Shown in pieces: positions 32,369-44,000 of a stretch of 64,000 bases of DNA (position 1 is its first letter; each line of letters begins with the position of its first letter). Both the position numbers and the translations under genes were made by a program. The stretch is from Chondrosia reniformis. Taxonomy: Eukaryota; Porifera; Demospongiae; Chondrillida; Chondrillidae. The stretch is taken from NCBI GenBank assembly GCA_947172415.1, contig OX359195.1:3137501-3201500 (forward strand). The letters run 5' to 3'. The notes under the pieces are model-generated. The model did not search any database. It saw only the letters and a program-made list of their open reading frames with translations, and was not told the origin of the DNA.

Positions 32369-32948
32369 GAGCTGCTGCTGTCATGCTTGTGGCCTGTGTT
32401 GTGGTTAATTCAGCATAATACATCCTATGTATATGGTTTGTTAGTATTGCCTTGACAAGGTCCTTAAATGTGTTAGTGTAAAGCTAGCTATGGTCGATTG
32501 CCTCAGGTAGTACTTTCATGAAGAGTGTACAAGGCACCATAAAGAATGCAGCCAAATATATATAATGTATTACACACCGTGCATTGTTATATAATTATAG
32601 GAAACTATATAACTGACCTGTCAGCTAGCTGTGCTGCTGGGTCAACTAGAAAGTACGCTTGAAAAACAAAAGTACGCAAATCAAACAGAAAGAACTGATC
32701 TTGCAGCTAGACAAAGTCGCAAAATTTGAAGTTGCACCCGGATGTACCCGGAAGCTATTTACCACCCCTGCTGCCTTAATATCGCCAAGCACTAGCTTCT
32801 GTGTACATCACATGGTTGGATACAGTAATCTCAGCATGCTGTTGTTGGTAGGACATTGAAAAGCAAGTCAAACAAGCCAGTAAACGGTCACAGGCTCCCT
32901 TCTCGGCCGGATTTGCAAGGGACCTGATGCGCTTCTGGCCAAAATAAA

Positions 32949-33446
32949 ATTCTGGGTAATGGAAGGTGCGTTCACATGACCTAGAGTTGTTGTAAATACT
33001 ATTTTAATTACTTTTACTGTTCAAGGAGCTAAAAACCTGGAAAGGTTTCCAGTTTTAGGGTGGCCGAATTCTCATCCCTCTACCCAGGCCTCTTATCGCT
33101 AAGCACTCCGTGTGCTGATCAAACGTTATAATCTCAAGATGCTCCTGTGAGTAGGACAGGGATGTGGCTTAATATCTATAAAATCAGCTGTCCAAACAAA
33201 TGCGTTTCTGTGAAGAAAAAGCCGGTGGCCGAATTCTAATGACTTCCGGCCGAATTCATATTATTTCGGCCACTTCGTTCTCTTCCGTCTAGCGCAATAA
33301 GGAAAGGAGCTACAATCCTCTTTTTTTCGGTCGTAGTTGACAGTGTCCCACTCTACATCTGTGCCGAGTTTAAAGGCCTGAATGCGCTTGGCTGTGGAGA
33401 ACGCCCGGCCGAATTCTCATGGTGGCCGAATTATGATGCCGGGCTC
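32949..33446. repeat. pogo right TIR
   Basis: Reverse complement of 28606-29103 with a few substitutions (for example CTAGCGCAATAAGG against CCTTATTGCACTAG). It carries the same GGCCGAATTC clusters. The element's transcription start is likely near here because the coding frame begins at 32368 on the minus strand. Confidence 0.85.
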
Positions 33447-33448
33447 TA

Positions 33449-33987
33449 TTCAAATTTGCTATTGGGCGTTTTAATCGCTTTTAAGTATGCTCCGGACTTG
33501 AGTTCTTCAAGACCTATGCGTAGCTCTCAGATATTGCAAGACCGAACGTGAACGAAGGTTAACATTCCCACAGCAGGTTGGTAACTGAGTTTCATAAAAA
33601 TATTGGCTCAGTATATTCAAAAATATTGGTCAAGTAAACTGCATGGGTACAGTATAATTATCGTGTAGTGGTTCACAGTTTATACGGTACAAGACCAAAA
33701 AAGTTGCCGCAATACGCCTGTACTACGACTGTGCCTACGGGTCTTATTACGGGCGTAGAATATATTTGCTACGTTCGTCTCTCTCCTTACGGTAAGCGTT
33801 ACGGGTATACTGCAGTAGCGTAAATCGACAGCCTGAATAATGTTAATCGCCCCTGTTATCGCACGGAATATGAAACAGCTCCTCGAGGTGCAACATTTAG
33901 AGTCTTGTGCAAAGAGATTAGGAATACAGTCTCTATTATTATTCAGCCAATACAGCACACATACGTACAATTAAAGCAACACATTAT
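33449..33987. other. Unassigned spacer
   Basis: Begins with the right flank of the pogo target (TTCAAATTTGCTATTGGGCG, continuing the older repeat seen before 28604). The rest has no convincing exon; a minus-strand frame at 33680-33970 lacks any recognisable feature. Confidence 0.35.
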
Positions 33988-36900
33988 TTATTTGTCCCAA
34001 TGAATGTTGTAGCGTGGTACTACAAAATTTATTCCCACCATTGATAAATCACCACAAGTGAGAAGAGATAGGGGTATAAAATCATGAAGGTTATCATGGT
34101 TTATAGACAAGATTTCTTCAGGTATCCTTTTTGATACTTGGTAAGCATGGTAGTGATGATCAAAACGGTGTACGTTCAGTCTCTTGGAAACAAATATTAT
34201 CTTGCTACCATTGCAAATTATTATCTCCTTGATCACTGCAAATTCTGGTAGATCACTCTCATCCATTCCTATGGTCACAACTGTTCCAATGGTATATTTA
34301 TTGCTGTACACTGTAGCCCAGTCAACCCTGTATCAATGTATTCAGGCATTATTTTTTGATTATTTACTCATGCATGTATTGTAAATGTTATACATGCATA
34401 CAATCCTTACATGATACATATAGGATTGTAAGACTTAACTACTTATAAATTTATGCAGGATGTACTTAAACATGGAGTCACTTTGCCCTACATTCTGGTG
34501 ATGCTGTAGTTCAATAGCTACAAGACAAACAAACTTCCATTCAGCTGCACGTGAGTCTATGCACACATACAAATTTACCTTTGCCTGTTTTGATTGCATC
34601 ATCTTCAAAATAGCTTCCAAATCGGCTTGGATTACTTGCCTGGTAACACGCCAGTAGCTGATGTCTTCTTGCCAATGTTTTAGGAAGATTTTTGTAGTTT
34701 CCCAAGGCACTAGCTATCCTTTTAAAATAGTGGTGTTTGGCCTCATATCGCATGCACCAAAGTCGTACTAGTGGTCCATGTCTGTGTGCATATGCATATA
34801 TATTTATGTGCAGACCTGCATATAGTCCATACAATACTCAGTGTATACACATACCTTTCAATGCACTTAGGATAGTGAATCATGTAGTGCTGTTTTGGTA
34901 TAAGATTCTTAACCGGATAGGCCTCCTTGAAACTTGTGTGATGGCCATTTATTAATAAAGATAGGTATTCAGTTTGATCATTGCTCACAAATGGTGAAAA
35001 GCATATGTCCATTATATCCAAAAGTGCTAAGAATGCCTCCCAAGCCACATTTCCTTTTGGAATTTTGTGCCCAATAAGTAATGGTAGATATCGTGCCAGG
35101 GTCCAACTTTGGATAGCTGCATGAATGTTAGTATATAGAAAACTATATGCTATAATGCATTCATGCTTATAAATATACCTGATTGCTTTAATGCATTGTC
35201 TGTACTGCTGAGTGTCCTTAGATTGATTGGAGATGGCTTATCATTGATGTCTGCTGTACCATACCTGCATATATATGCATACATATAGGTATCCATTATG
35301 ATGGTAATGACTATATCAAGAACCTCACTGATAGAATTTAAGACGACTATTAATAAATGCCAGGGTAAAAATCTTTTCCTCAAATATGTATCTTTGCAGG
35401 AGACATTTTACTTCACAGGGAACAGCTCCTTCTAGGAGATCATGCATAATGTCAGGGGGTAGTCCATCGATTACATGAAAGTGCTGTATTTTGTTCAACC
35501 CTGCCCGATATACAATGCCATAGACTTTAGATAATTCTTTCCTGGTAGTTAGGTCAGAGTAAGATTCCAGCATATCACAAATTTCATTATAATGATCCCT
35601 TGTTCTTGGGAGGATTTTGTCAGGATTAAACTGCATACATGCATATGGTGCATACATTTTGGGACAGCCAATAACATATTTATATATACTTACCTCTTCC
35701 TGCACATGTGTTCCTGTTGCCATGCAAAATCTGCATTTTCTTATGGATGATGCTAGCTGTTTGTAGCCCCCTAACATTTGACTGGCTAAATTGTCAGCAG
35801 AAACGCAAACCAGTGTCCCATAAAATGTGCTGGAATTGCCATTTATGTTAATCTCCATTCCCTGTATATCAAGACGTATATGTACGTATATATCTTTGTA
35901 TAGTAACTCTTATAATTACATTATACCTGTTCTAGTAAGCATATTTCCTGAATAAATGGCTCCAATATATTGTTTATCCCATATTTTGTTAAATATGAGC
36001 TTTTCACAATTGTAAGCAGCTGTATTGTAGTCAGATTAGACCTCAGTGTAGGTCTTACATTTCCAAGAGTGTAATAGAACATTACTGCATACAAATGCAA
36101 TATGTTTTGCTTGTATCTTGCTTACATTATGCATGTATAACAAACCCAATTTGTGTTTTTTTGTTTTAGATCCCAGTGGATTGCATACTTCAATGTCAGC
36201 ATAGTATAACATGATCTGCAGAGCTTGGCTGTGAGCTCTGAAAAGTGGATGATTGATAAGGTATTTTCCATCACAAATGTCATTTAGCAGTCCAGTTCTA
36301 GTAGCATGGTCTTCATTCTGCAATTTATACAATTGTACATGCATGCATGGTATACCATATATGCATGTGGCATTTATGTATATTCGTACCACCTCTTCCA
36401 TGACTAATTTATTATTAAGAAGCTGTGTAAGGGAATTTTTAAGGCTGATATCATAGGCACATTCCCATTTATGGACTAATTTTGTCTGGTTAGGCTTTCG
36501 GAAAAGTCTTTTTCTTTCTATTACATGTCCAAGTCGTCTCTCTGTCGGTTCCTATATATACATTTACAATTATTTACAAATTTTTAGTAACATACATATA
36601 TATATTTGACTGACTTCAAAGCTTAACTTCTCCTTGAAATATTTTATCAGACTATAGGCTGTTTTAAGCCCATCAAAAGGGTCTGTTACTTCATTTTGTA
36701 AATGCTGATATATTTGGGGATTATTAATGATATTGACTCCATATGCTTCCAGTACTGCCTTTGTTTCTAGTTGATATTTCATGAATACATCTTCATAAAG
36801 TTCCTTTGTGCCTTGAATTATTGAATCAATAGCCTTTTGTGGCAACCTATGCAACTCCTTCATTTTTAAAATAAACATAGCTGATGCTTTTTGCATTGAT

Positions 36901-37208
36901 TCCTGAGATATTGTCAGTTCTTTATTTGACACTGTTATGTCTTCACTTAAAGACAAATCATTTTCCATCATGCCTGATTCATCAGTAGTGTCCACTAGTG
37001 TTAAGTTTTCTTCCCTCTGGTCTGTTCTTTGATGTTTTCTTACAATGTGAGCTGATAAACCATTAACATTAGAGTATACCATAGGGCAACCATCTATTCC
37101 ACATTTCATTTTAAAGGGTTCAAATTTATGATCCCTTTTAATGTGCCACAAAACAGCTGATCGCTTAGGATAAGCGATTGAGCAGAGAGGACACTTAAAT
37201 CCAGGCAT
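33988..37208 (-). CDS. Spliced gene with two C2H2 fingers and a PPDIMHDLLEG protein core
   Basis: Start ATG at 37208 (MPGFKCPLCSIAYPKRSAVL), chosen over an upstream ATG in an AC microsatellite. Exons, minus strand: 37208-36615, 36551-36390, 36317-36146, 36084-35927, 35861-35694, 35630-35329, 35264-35179, 35116-34855, 34781-34579, a short unresolved exon near 34560, and 34327-33988. All resolved junctions are GT-AG and keep phase; about 820 codons. Residues ~5-60: two C2H2 fingers (CPLC...HIKRDH; CGIDGC...HIVRKH). Later blocks: DHATRTGLLNDICDGKYL, LGNVRPTLRSNLTTIQLL, CVSADNLASQMLGGYKQL, CRFCMA, GLPPDIMHDLLEG, PLVRLWCMRYEAKHHYFKR. I know this protein type as an unnamed, multicopy family of fish, cnidarians and lancelets, probably transposon-linked; the enzymatic role is unknown. 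No stop or frameshift is seen in exons 1-9. A second gene lies upstream on the same strand. Confidence 0.7.
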
Positions 37209-37410
37209 AACAATTAAAAATGTGATTACATGCAAGTTCCCTATATTTATATATACACACACACACACACCCACGCAAATATTCTTAATATAGTAGCAAT
37301 CTAAATGACGTAATATTAACAGTCATTGTTATTTTAAGATAGAACTATCTAGTTACTGTTACAAGTTATAATTAAGTCATAAGTTAAGAGTGTTACAAAT
37401 GAAGAAAAGA

Positions 37411-40400
37411 TTAAAGGGCTCTTAATTTATAGCTTTGGCCTTTCTTTACCCCTCTTCTATCAGCCATGAAGACTTCTTCCAAAAAATGGAAAACAGTTGT
37501 GAGATGCACTGGATATTTCAGGTTGAAGACATAGTAGGCACCTAGGAGGATGTATGCTGCAAGTATTTTTTCAAAAGAGAATATGCACATGCAGTCAACA
37601 ACAAGTCAAGCTTGATTTTCTGTATATGCAACCACTGGTGCTCTAAGTTCTCTCTCTTTGCAGGCTTCTTCTGGATGCATTGATGTCTACATATCAAATA
37701 TATAGAACAACCTTTATGTGTACATGAAGTTTATAACTTGGACAGTGTATATAAGTTGAGCACATATATACTAACAGGATATTTAAGAGCCACAGTATCT
37801 GGGTCAACTTTTCCTGCCTTGTTGCTTAGTAGGTAGCACAGGCATCTTAAGGCTGTGATTGCCCGCTCTCCGGGTTCTATGTATACATACATTTAGAGCA
37901 AAATATATATAAAATTAACAACTGATTTTCATTATATATATACCTTCTTTTTTCTCTAGTACTATTTTCTGCAACTCGTGCATTTGTATTTCCTTCGAAG
38001 CAATTTGGATGATCTTATCAGCTAGTTGCCTTGGAAACACTTCTTCATCAATTTTATGTCCTGCCAACCTTCCAAATTCCAATGAAAACTGCATGTATAT
38101 GCATGAATGTTAACAGATTGAGGTCAGTTACTTATGATTCATATATGCATGCAACTCACCTCCTGTAAACACCCTTATTATTACTTATGGATAGGCAAGA
38201 ATAGTTGATCGTGCATTGCTATCTTTTTCCATCTCCTTTCTTCTTGGTTTATGCTTTCATTAAGCCAGCTTTGCATGTATGCCAAAATTGAGCACATGCA
38301 TGCAGACAAAGACTTATAGGTTAATATACTTACATATCAGCAATAGACGATATGCAAAGTTACGCCCACCGCCCACGATAATTGGGGTCGCCGGGGTCAA
38401 TGGTGAACGGAAGGTGCAACTTTATATGGTGAAGTATTAGTTTTCGTTCTTTCCGAGATGTCTCGTCGACAGTGCTGCGTTTGGGGTTGCTCTAATCGTA
38501 AGGGAAGGTGCCCGCAGGACGTTGGAGGTGCGTTGGTGTGCGGATGCAGCGCCGTGAGGTTTATAGACTGCCCTAAATCTGCCAACATCCTTACGCTGCA
38601 CAACATTGCGCGCATGCCTGACGATACGAAGAAGGCGACGATAGCGCGGATCAATCTAACGAGGTCAGCGGAGAAGGGAAAGAAGTGGGAGCCCACTGGA
38701 GACTGTTTCATCTGCAACTTACACTACGCAGACTTCATCGGTCCGAGCAGGAAGTCGCCGAAACGTATACCTGAGTATTTTGCTAGGCCCTCATCATCAG
38801 CGCCTGCCAGGAAGAAGCGGAGAGTACTGCAGAGGACCAATCAGGAAGAAGACCCATCCTCGTGTGATCCAGCTGCTGAAGAGGAAGAATTGCAATCTCA
38901 GTCTGTTAGTGACTAGGAAGATATGAATATAGTGGACATGCCAGGATGTAGCACTGCCCCTCCACCTGATCCTGAGGCCAGAGTGAGAGAGTTGGCCTTG
39001 ATGAATGCATCTTTACACAAGCTCAATGAACATCTACAACAAGAAATTAAGGCCCTCTTAACACAGCCACAAAGATTGGATGTATGTGTACTGAACAGCA
39101 GCGAGTTGCACATGTACACTGGCTTAAATCGCACGGCATTTGACATTCTGTTAAAGTTTCTAGAACCAGTTGTTCCTAGCTATGGTAACAACCCAGAAGA
39201 AACCCAGGCAATGCATCAGGGTGTGCGTACTCATATGTCGACTGCACAGAAATTGCTCATGACACTCATGAGGATACGCAGAAGTCTTTTGCAAGAGGAT
39301 CTGGCAGTGCGTTTTGTTGTCAACCAGTCAACTGTTTCAAGGACGCTGAACGCATGGATACCCATTCTAGCAAGGCAACTGAAGCAGCTCATTCAGTGGC
39401 CACAAACAACTATTGGACCATCACACAGTTCCTACATTCATCTACCTAATACAGTTGGCATCATTGACGGGACAGAGATCTTCATTGAGAGACCATCTAA
39501 CTTAACTACGCAGAAGGCAACATGGTCTGACTACAAGAGCCACAATACGGCAAAGTATCTTGTATGCATTGATTCCTTCACAGGCGTGTTCACATTCGTT
39601 TCTCCTGGTTTTTCAGGAAATGCCAGTGATAGGTTTACCGTGGAGCACAGTGGGTTTTTGGACAAGTTGAAACCTGGTCAACGCATTCTGGCAGACAGAG
39701 GATATACAGCTCGTGACTTATTAGCTAGGAAGCAGGCCTTCTTGACCATTCCTTCATTTCTACGCTGCACTGGAAAACTGAGTGGTGAGGAAGCTGTGCA
39801 AATGAGGAAGATAGCCAGTGTGCGTATAAGAGTGGAGAATGCCATTAAAAGACTAAAGGACTACAACATATTCAAAAATACACAACCCAACCGTGTAAAC
39901 AAGAAGATTTTAGATGACATGGTTATCATTGCTTGTGCTCTGTGTAATTTACAGCCATCACTTATAAAATCAGAGTCTGTTTAACATGCATGCATGCAGT
40001 AACATTACACTTGCTTACTCAGATACAAGTCTTTCCAAAATCTTTTTCCCATAGTGTTCAAAATAGAATTTTGTAAGTTTGTGCTGCATGCAGGACCAGA
40101 GGTCAACATCTGGCTTAATTTCTTCAATGAATATGTCTTCGCATGTCCACACTACGAAATAGCAGATGCACGCTCCAGTGATGGCTAGCTGACCAATAAC
40201 TTGATAATAATAGTTATGAGTTCTTTTCAGAGACGTAACTTCTTCAATGCTGTCAAACTCAAGGCAAAACAAAGGATCTTTACATGCATCTGCAATTGTG
40301 GATGTGCGATGCTTGAATGGACATTTGATTTCAACCAGCCCTAAAGATCCATTCGGCAAATGAATAAGCCCATCAGGACTAGCAGCAAGAAATGGTTGAT

Positions 40401-43149
40401 GATGGCTAATGTAGACACCACAGGGATGCACTTCAAGACTTTTGACTGCTTCAAAACGCTTCACTGCAGTGTCTTCATGCTCAATCCCCCACCTGATAGC
40501 ATGTGAGGTCGGACACCCATAGTCATCGAGTAGCAGCTTAAATAGTGATGGAGGATAGTCCTCTGTCTGCCTGTTTGCAATTCTCCCGAAGTTGCTGGCC
40601 GTGATGCGCCACTGCCGTGCATCCATCCATAGTGGATTATCTCGCTGACCAATTGTCATTTCAGCCACTAGCATCACTTCTTCTGGAGTGACCTTCAGAG
40701 AGTCTACAAGATCACTCACTTCCCATCCATCCTTGTCCAGAGATAGTAAGTACTCGAACGGGTCCACCAGTAAACGAGCATTGTGGGATGGTGGGATCAT
40801 GATTGTACTTGATGCTTGTCGCTCTTGCTCCATCTCGATGAACTCGCCAAATCCAACGGCAAGTCCACTAGCTTGCATTTCCTGCACTAGTGCTGAAGCC
40901 TCTAGTACAGCTCCAGAATATGGCTGGTATCCTGTGGTGCTTGCCATACCGAAGTCCAGTTCTGCTGATAACTGTCCTTCGGTGGGTTTGCCACAAGGTT
41001 TAGACCATAGACAGACTTGGCTAGTACATGCAGTTTGAGTTACTTCTGCTAAGGTTAGCAGTAGCCTAGCTATATGTACACAACTTTGTGTTTCGCCAGC
41101 AGGGCATCTACAATTCGCTCCTTCTATGTCAATGGTACCATTGCCTTCAGAGCGACTTAGCTTCAGAAAATTGTCGTAGTAGGGTGGATTCCTTCGCATT
41201 GTTGGCCTACAGCGTGCCTTGAGGTAGACGAAAGGCGGACATGCGCTCCTTAGGATGTGCGACCACTCCGGGTCAGACGTGCTCCTGTGCGATAATTCTT
41301 TGTGTACCCACCCATTTTGCGAAGGTACTTCTTAACTAGCTCCTCACTTATTGTTGGAAGGTTCTCCGAGGTCCACCCATCTACTGGTAAGTCTCCAAAC
41401 GCGGGCGCGTTGGCAACCGTGAGGTCTACAAATGCCGCTGCCTCGATCGCGTACAGTAAATCCTCGGTTTCCGCAAACTTTGCAACTCTTTCTTGCAATT
41501 CCTGCTTCTTGCCTGTTGTAGGAAGGTCGTTGTCCGCCAAGAAAGCTTTCAACTCGGCTACTGTCGACGAATACGGCGAAAAACTGCTCAGTTTGTCCGA
41601 TTTCGCCATGTTCGCCATATAAAGTTGCACCTTTCGTTCATCATTGACCCCGGCGACCCCAATTATCGTGGGCGGTGGGCGTAACTTTGCATATCGTCTA
41701 TTGATTTCTTTCTTGTTAAGCAAATTCGGCTTTTAATAATTCACAGTTTTTTTAAAAGCATAGTCATCCTCAAATTCATTAACATCTTCATCAGACATTT
41801 TATGACTAATGTCCTTGATATTGGAAAGTTTGCCATATATATACATGTATACATTCACATGCCTTTCCTTACATTGCACTTCTCTTTCGGTTTTCCTCCT
41901 GTATTTTTTGATATATCCTGCAATTTAGTCATAGTTTTGGGAGGGCGATTTAGTTCTTTATATTTCTCTCTTAATATTTGAGCAAACACCACCTGTTTAT
42001 ATGTAATGAAGCAGGGCATGTATGTGCATGCAACCCATGACAGGACTTACACTATTCCCCAGTATAGGAAATCTGCTGGTTACTTCTCTTGCCACTCGCT
42101 CTCTGTCAGCTTTAGTCACCTTCCTTGTATAACTAAACATAGTTTGGCTAACATGTTTGGCTAACATGTTTAACTACCCTTCTTAAAGTCTTCAGAGAAA
42201 TAACTTTTCCTTCCCTTAATTCTTTCTCAAGATCCTTGGGTAACTGATATTTTAGTGGAATGGGAAGAGCAACCTCACCAATTTCAACAATTTCTTTCAA
42301 TTCAATCTAAATTACAACAGTAGATACCATGGTACTTCTTTGCTTGCTTGCACGTATGGTCTAATTATATACATACATCTTTCTCCTTTTCAAGTGGTGA
42401 TTTCTTGTTAATTTGCATTTCTTGGGCTCTCCTGTCCATAATTAGTGAGATATCCTGCATGCATGCATTAATTGATATAACTTATTTTTACTCCTGCATA
42501 TAGGTGTGTACATACCAAGATGACGCATGAAATAACAGTCTAATGTTTAAAATTGAATTGTGGAGGTTATATGGTGAGTTATTACATTACTGCATGAGGT
42601 ACATTTAGAGCCAGAATGTGGAATTTTAATCACACATACAAAGTCCAACTAATCAGTTCTATAGACGTATATGAGGCCAACTGCATGTTCTGTGGAAATG
42701 TTGATGACAATCAAAAATCAGGCAGGATATGGTTCTGTATGATGTAAGTATGTTTATAGTAACCTTCACATTTCCTTCATTATTGGTTTCCATCTCATCC
42801 TCTACTTCCTATATGTTGTAGGTTAAGTGAATTAGATCAAGGATTTACATGAAGTTAAAAGTTCACTATATACATGCGGAGAATTCTGAGTGAGCCTAAT
42901 TAATTGATATTGGCTATTTGTAGTGTACATGGCTGTGTACCTCATATGTTTCAGGGCATTTTTGATCCTGTTGGCCATCCTGCATGCATGCATACGTATA
43001 CATACATGAATTTACATGTATTATTTAAAGTTAAGCCATATATGGAATACCTTTAGTATTGACTTTATTGCCTTCTTTAGCTTAAGTCTGTCCTTTAATT
43101 TAGGACAAACCTTTTCAAGTTGGTGAATATCTGTGACTATTTCTATCAC
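37411..43149 (-). CDS. Second spliced gene of the locus, interrupted by ISL2EU
   Basis: Short exon-like blocks on the minus strand: 43149-43051 (VIEIVTDIHQLEKVCPKLKD; clean acceptor and donor), ~42960-42930, ~42812-42766 (EVEDEMETNNEGNVK), ~42455-42378 (DISLIMDRRAQEMQINKKSP), ~42305-42180 (EIGEVALPIPLKYQLPKDLE), ~42140-42050 (VTKADRERVAREVTSRFPIL), 41995-41885 (VVFAQILREKYKELNRPPKT), ~41845-41750 (KMSDEDVNEFEDDYAF), then beyond the inserted transposon ~38275-38180, ~38100-37950 (EFGRLAGHKIDEEVFPRQLA), ~37880-37785 (ERAITALRCLCYLLSNKAGK) and ~37690-37411 (KILAAYILLGAYYVFNLKYP). The last block has one in-frame TGA near 37605. Similar two-gene neighbourhoods occur in other invertebrates, so this may be a companion protein. 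First exons were not found. Exon edges are approximate and the function is unknown. Confidence 0.5.
38458..38916 (+). CDS. ISL2EU THAP domain (N-terminus of transposase)
   Basis: MSRRQCCVWGCSNRKGRC opens a THAP zinc finger (C2CH): C-x4-C at the start, KWEPTGDCFICNLHY supplying the conserved Trp and the C-x2-H, and RIPEYF in place of the usual AVPTIF. It binds the element's ends in related transposons. A single TAG (38914-38916) separates it from the DDE part, which continues in the same frame; either this copy has a nonsense change or the two are made separately. Confidence 0.85.
   Translation: MSRRQCCVWGCSNRKGRCPQDVGGALVCGCSAVRFIDCPKSANILTLHNIARMPDDTKKATIARINLTRSAEKGKKWEPTGDCFICNLHYADFIGPSRKSPKRIPEYFARPSSSAPARKKRRVLQRTNQEEDPSSCDPAAEEEELQSQSVSD
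38923..39984 (+). CDS. ISL2EU DDE transposase catalytic part
   Basis: 353 codons. A coiled start (LHKLNEHLQQEIKALL), then a helix-turn-helix (VRFVVNQSTVSRTLNAWIPI), then the IS4/Harbinger-like DDE fold: VGIIDGTEIFIERPSN (first Asp), FSGNASDRFTVE, GQRILADRGYTARDLL (second Asp) and IRVENAIKRLKDYNIF (Glu). All catalytic residues are present. Same frame as the THAP part 38458-38916, so the full protein would be ~508 residues. It cuts and joins transposon ends in the nucleus. Confidence 0.9.
   Translation: MNIVDMPGCSTAPPPDPEARVRELALMNASLHKLNEHLQQEIKALLTQPQRLDVCVLNSSELHMYTGLNRTAFDILLKFLEPVVPSYGNNPEETQAMHQGVRTHMSTAQKLLMTLMRIRRSLLQEDLAVRFVVNQSTVSRTLNAWIPILARQLKQLIQWPQTTIGPSHSSYIHLPNTVGIIDGTEIFIERPSNLTTQKATWSDYKSHNTAKYLVCIDSFTGVFTFVSPGFSGNASDRFTVEHSGFLDKLKPGQRILADRGYTARDLLARKQAFLTIPSFLRCTGKLSGEEAVQMRKIASVRIRVENAIKRLKDYNIFKNTQPNRVNKKILDDMVIIACALCNLQPSLIKSESV
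40015..41290 (-). CDS. ISL2EU YqaJ-like nuclease with SWIM finger
   Basis: Minus-strand frame open from about 41290 (SDPEWSHILRSACPPFVYLK) to the stop at 40015; the first ATG is at 41199. CRCPAGETQSCVHIARLLL is a SWIM zinc finger (CxC...CxH). The C-terminal half is a YqaJ/lambda-exonuclease-like PD-(D/E)xK domain: DARQWRITASNFGRI, WGIEHEDTAVKRFE, AASPDGLIHL (Asp) and LGLVEIKCPFKH (ExK). This is the second protein typical of ISL2EU elements; it may process DNA ends during transposition. The SAP-domain exon upstream is in a different frame, with the switch near 41290. Confidence 0.85.
41250..41608 (-). CDS. ISL2EU SAP domain (N-terminus of nuclease protein)
   Basis: From ATG near 41608 (MANMAKSDKLSSFSPYSS): residues ~20-55 form a SAP DNA-binding motif (VAELKAFLADNDLPTTGKKQ then ELQERVAKF). 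The frame passes GGYTKNYRTGARLTRSG and stops at 41250. The following nuclease frame starts upstream of this stop, so a one-base frameshift near 41290 or a tiny splice separates them. An in-frame upstream ATG at 41723 lies in and beyond the TIR and is unlikely to be used. Confidence 0.75.
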
Positions 43150-43563
43150 CTGTTATATCTTCAGCTTTATATATAAATGAATACCTTAAACTTGTATGTA
43201 AACTTGTAAGCCCAAACGTACATAATGACAATGCACTTCAGTGTGTAGCATAATGTTGATGACAATGCATGTTTATATAGCTTAACCAGCTATGCATTTT
43301 CAGTGTACATGACAATGCCTAACTTCTATGTCATTGTTTACCTTTATTATATTCAGGAATTCACACCTTTTGTGTGTGACTTAATTGCTTAGTCAGAAAG
43401 TCACCATGCATGACAAAGCAGTTGTGATAGATGTCAGTTATGGGAAGAATTGCATTCCATGCATAATTCATGCATATATATATACTCTAATATATATTTA
43501 TGCAGGTACTTCAGCTATATATGTAAGAACACATGCTTAATTCTTCAGTGCAAGGTGAGTTTT
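43150..43563. other. Spacer upstream of minus-strand genes
   Basis: AT-rich, with short repeats (GATGACAATGCA-type phrases at 43225, 43258 and 43310) and no clear exon. The first exon and promoter of the second gene may lie here but I cannot place them. Confidence 0.3.
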
Positions 43564-44000
43564 GCAGGTAGGACATGTGCATACAGTAAACAAAATAGGG
43601 TGTTTTGTGGTTTTAAGGGAATTAAGCCATATAACAATTAAATGTGTGGGTAGGTCATGCACAAAGTGCGTGATGCAGGTGCTGATACATTCTGACGTTT
43701 TATAGCAGGTGCCTAAAAATTACGTTTTTTGATATTACAGTCAAACTCTGAGAGTAAATACCTGGGATATTAAGTACCCTCTTTTATTAAGTATACTTTA
43801 CCAATCCCCAAGGAGCTATTCTACATTGTAAGTTACAAAAAACGTAATTCTTAGGCACCTGCTATAAAACGTCAGAATGTATCAGCACCTGAATCACGCA
43901 CTTCGTGTATGACCTATACCCACACATTTAATTGTTATATGGCTTAAAACCACAAAGCACCCTATTTTGTCTATATACTGTTTGCACATGTCCTACCTGC
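43564..44000. repeat. Foldback MITE, arms ~170-180 bp
   Basis: Starts GCAGGTAGGACATGTGC and ends GCACATGTCCTACCTGC. The arms 43564-43733 and 43830-44000 mirror each other through CAAAATAGGGTG, GTGTGGGTAGGTCATGCAC, GTGCTGATACATTCTGACG and TTACGTTTTTTG. A third matching end (GCACATGTGCTACCTGC) at 44110-44126 suggests a nested or composite copy. Confidence 0.8.

Larger units (their letters stand above)
28606..33446 (-). mobile_element. pogo-superfamily DNA transposon, apparently complete
   Basis: Ends GAGCCCGGCATCATAATTCG and its complement are flanked by the target dinucleotide TA (28604-28605 and 33447-33448). Terminal inverted repeats of 498 bp (28606-29103 and 32949-33446) differ at only about half a dozen positions by eye, so the insertion is young. 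One uninterrupted transposase frame lies between, read on the minus strand. Nothing visible rules out activity. Confidence 0.9.
38341..41705. mobile_element. ISL2EU DNA transposon, near complete
   Basis: Inverted termini of ~88 bp: CAATAGACGATATGCAAAGT at 38341 and its complement ending at 41705; the next blocks (ACGCCCACCGCCCACGATAA, GGTCGCCGGGGTCAAT) also mirror. If the true ends are GACGATATGC..., the flanks are TA on both sides (38344-38345, 41701-41702), fitting the 2-bp duplication known for this superfamily. Two convergent transcription units: THAP+DDE transposase (+, 38458-39984) and SAP/SWIM/YqaJ nuclease (-, 41608-40015), the gene pair that defines ISL2EU. GC content is higher than the surroundings. 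It lies between exons of the second minus-strand gene. Confidence 0.85.
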
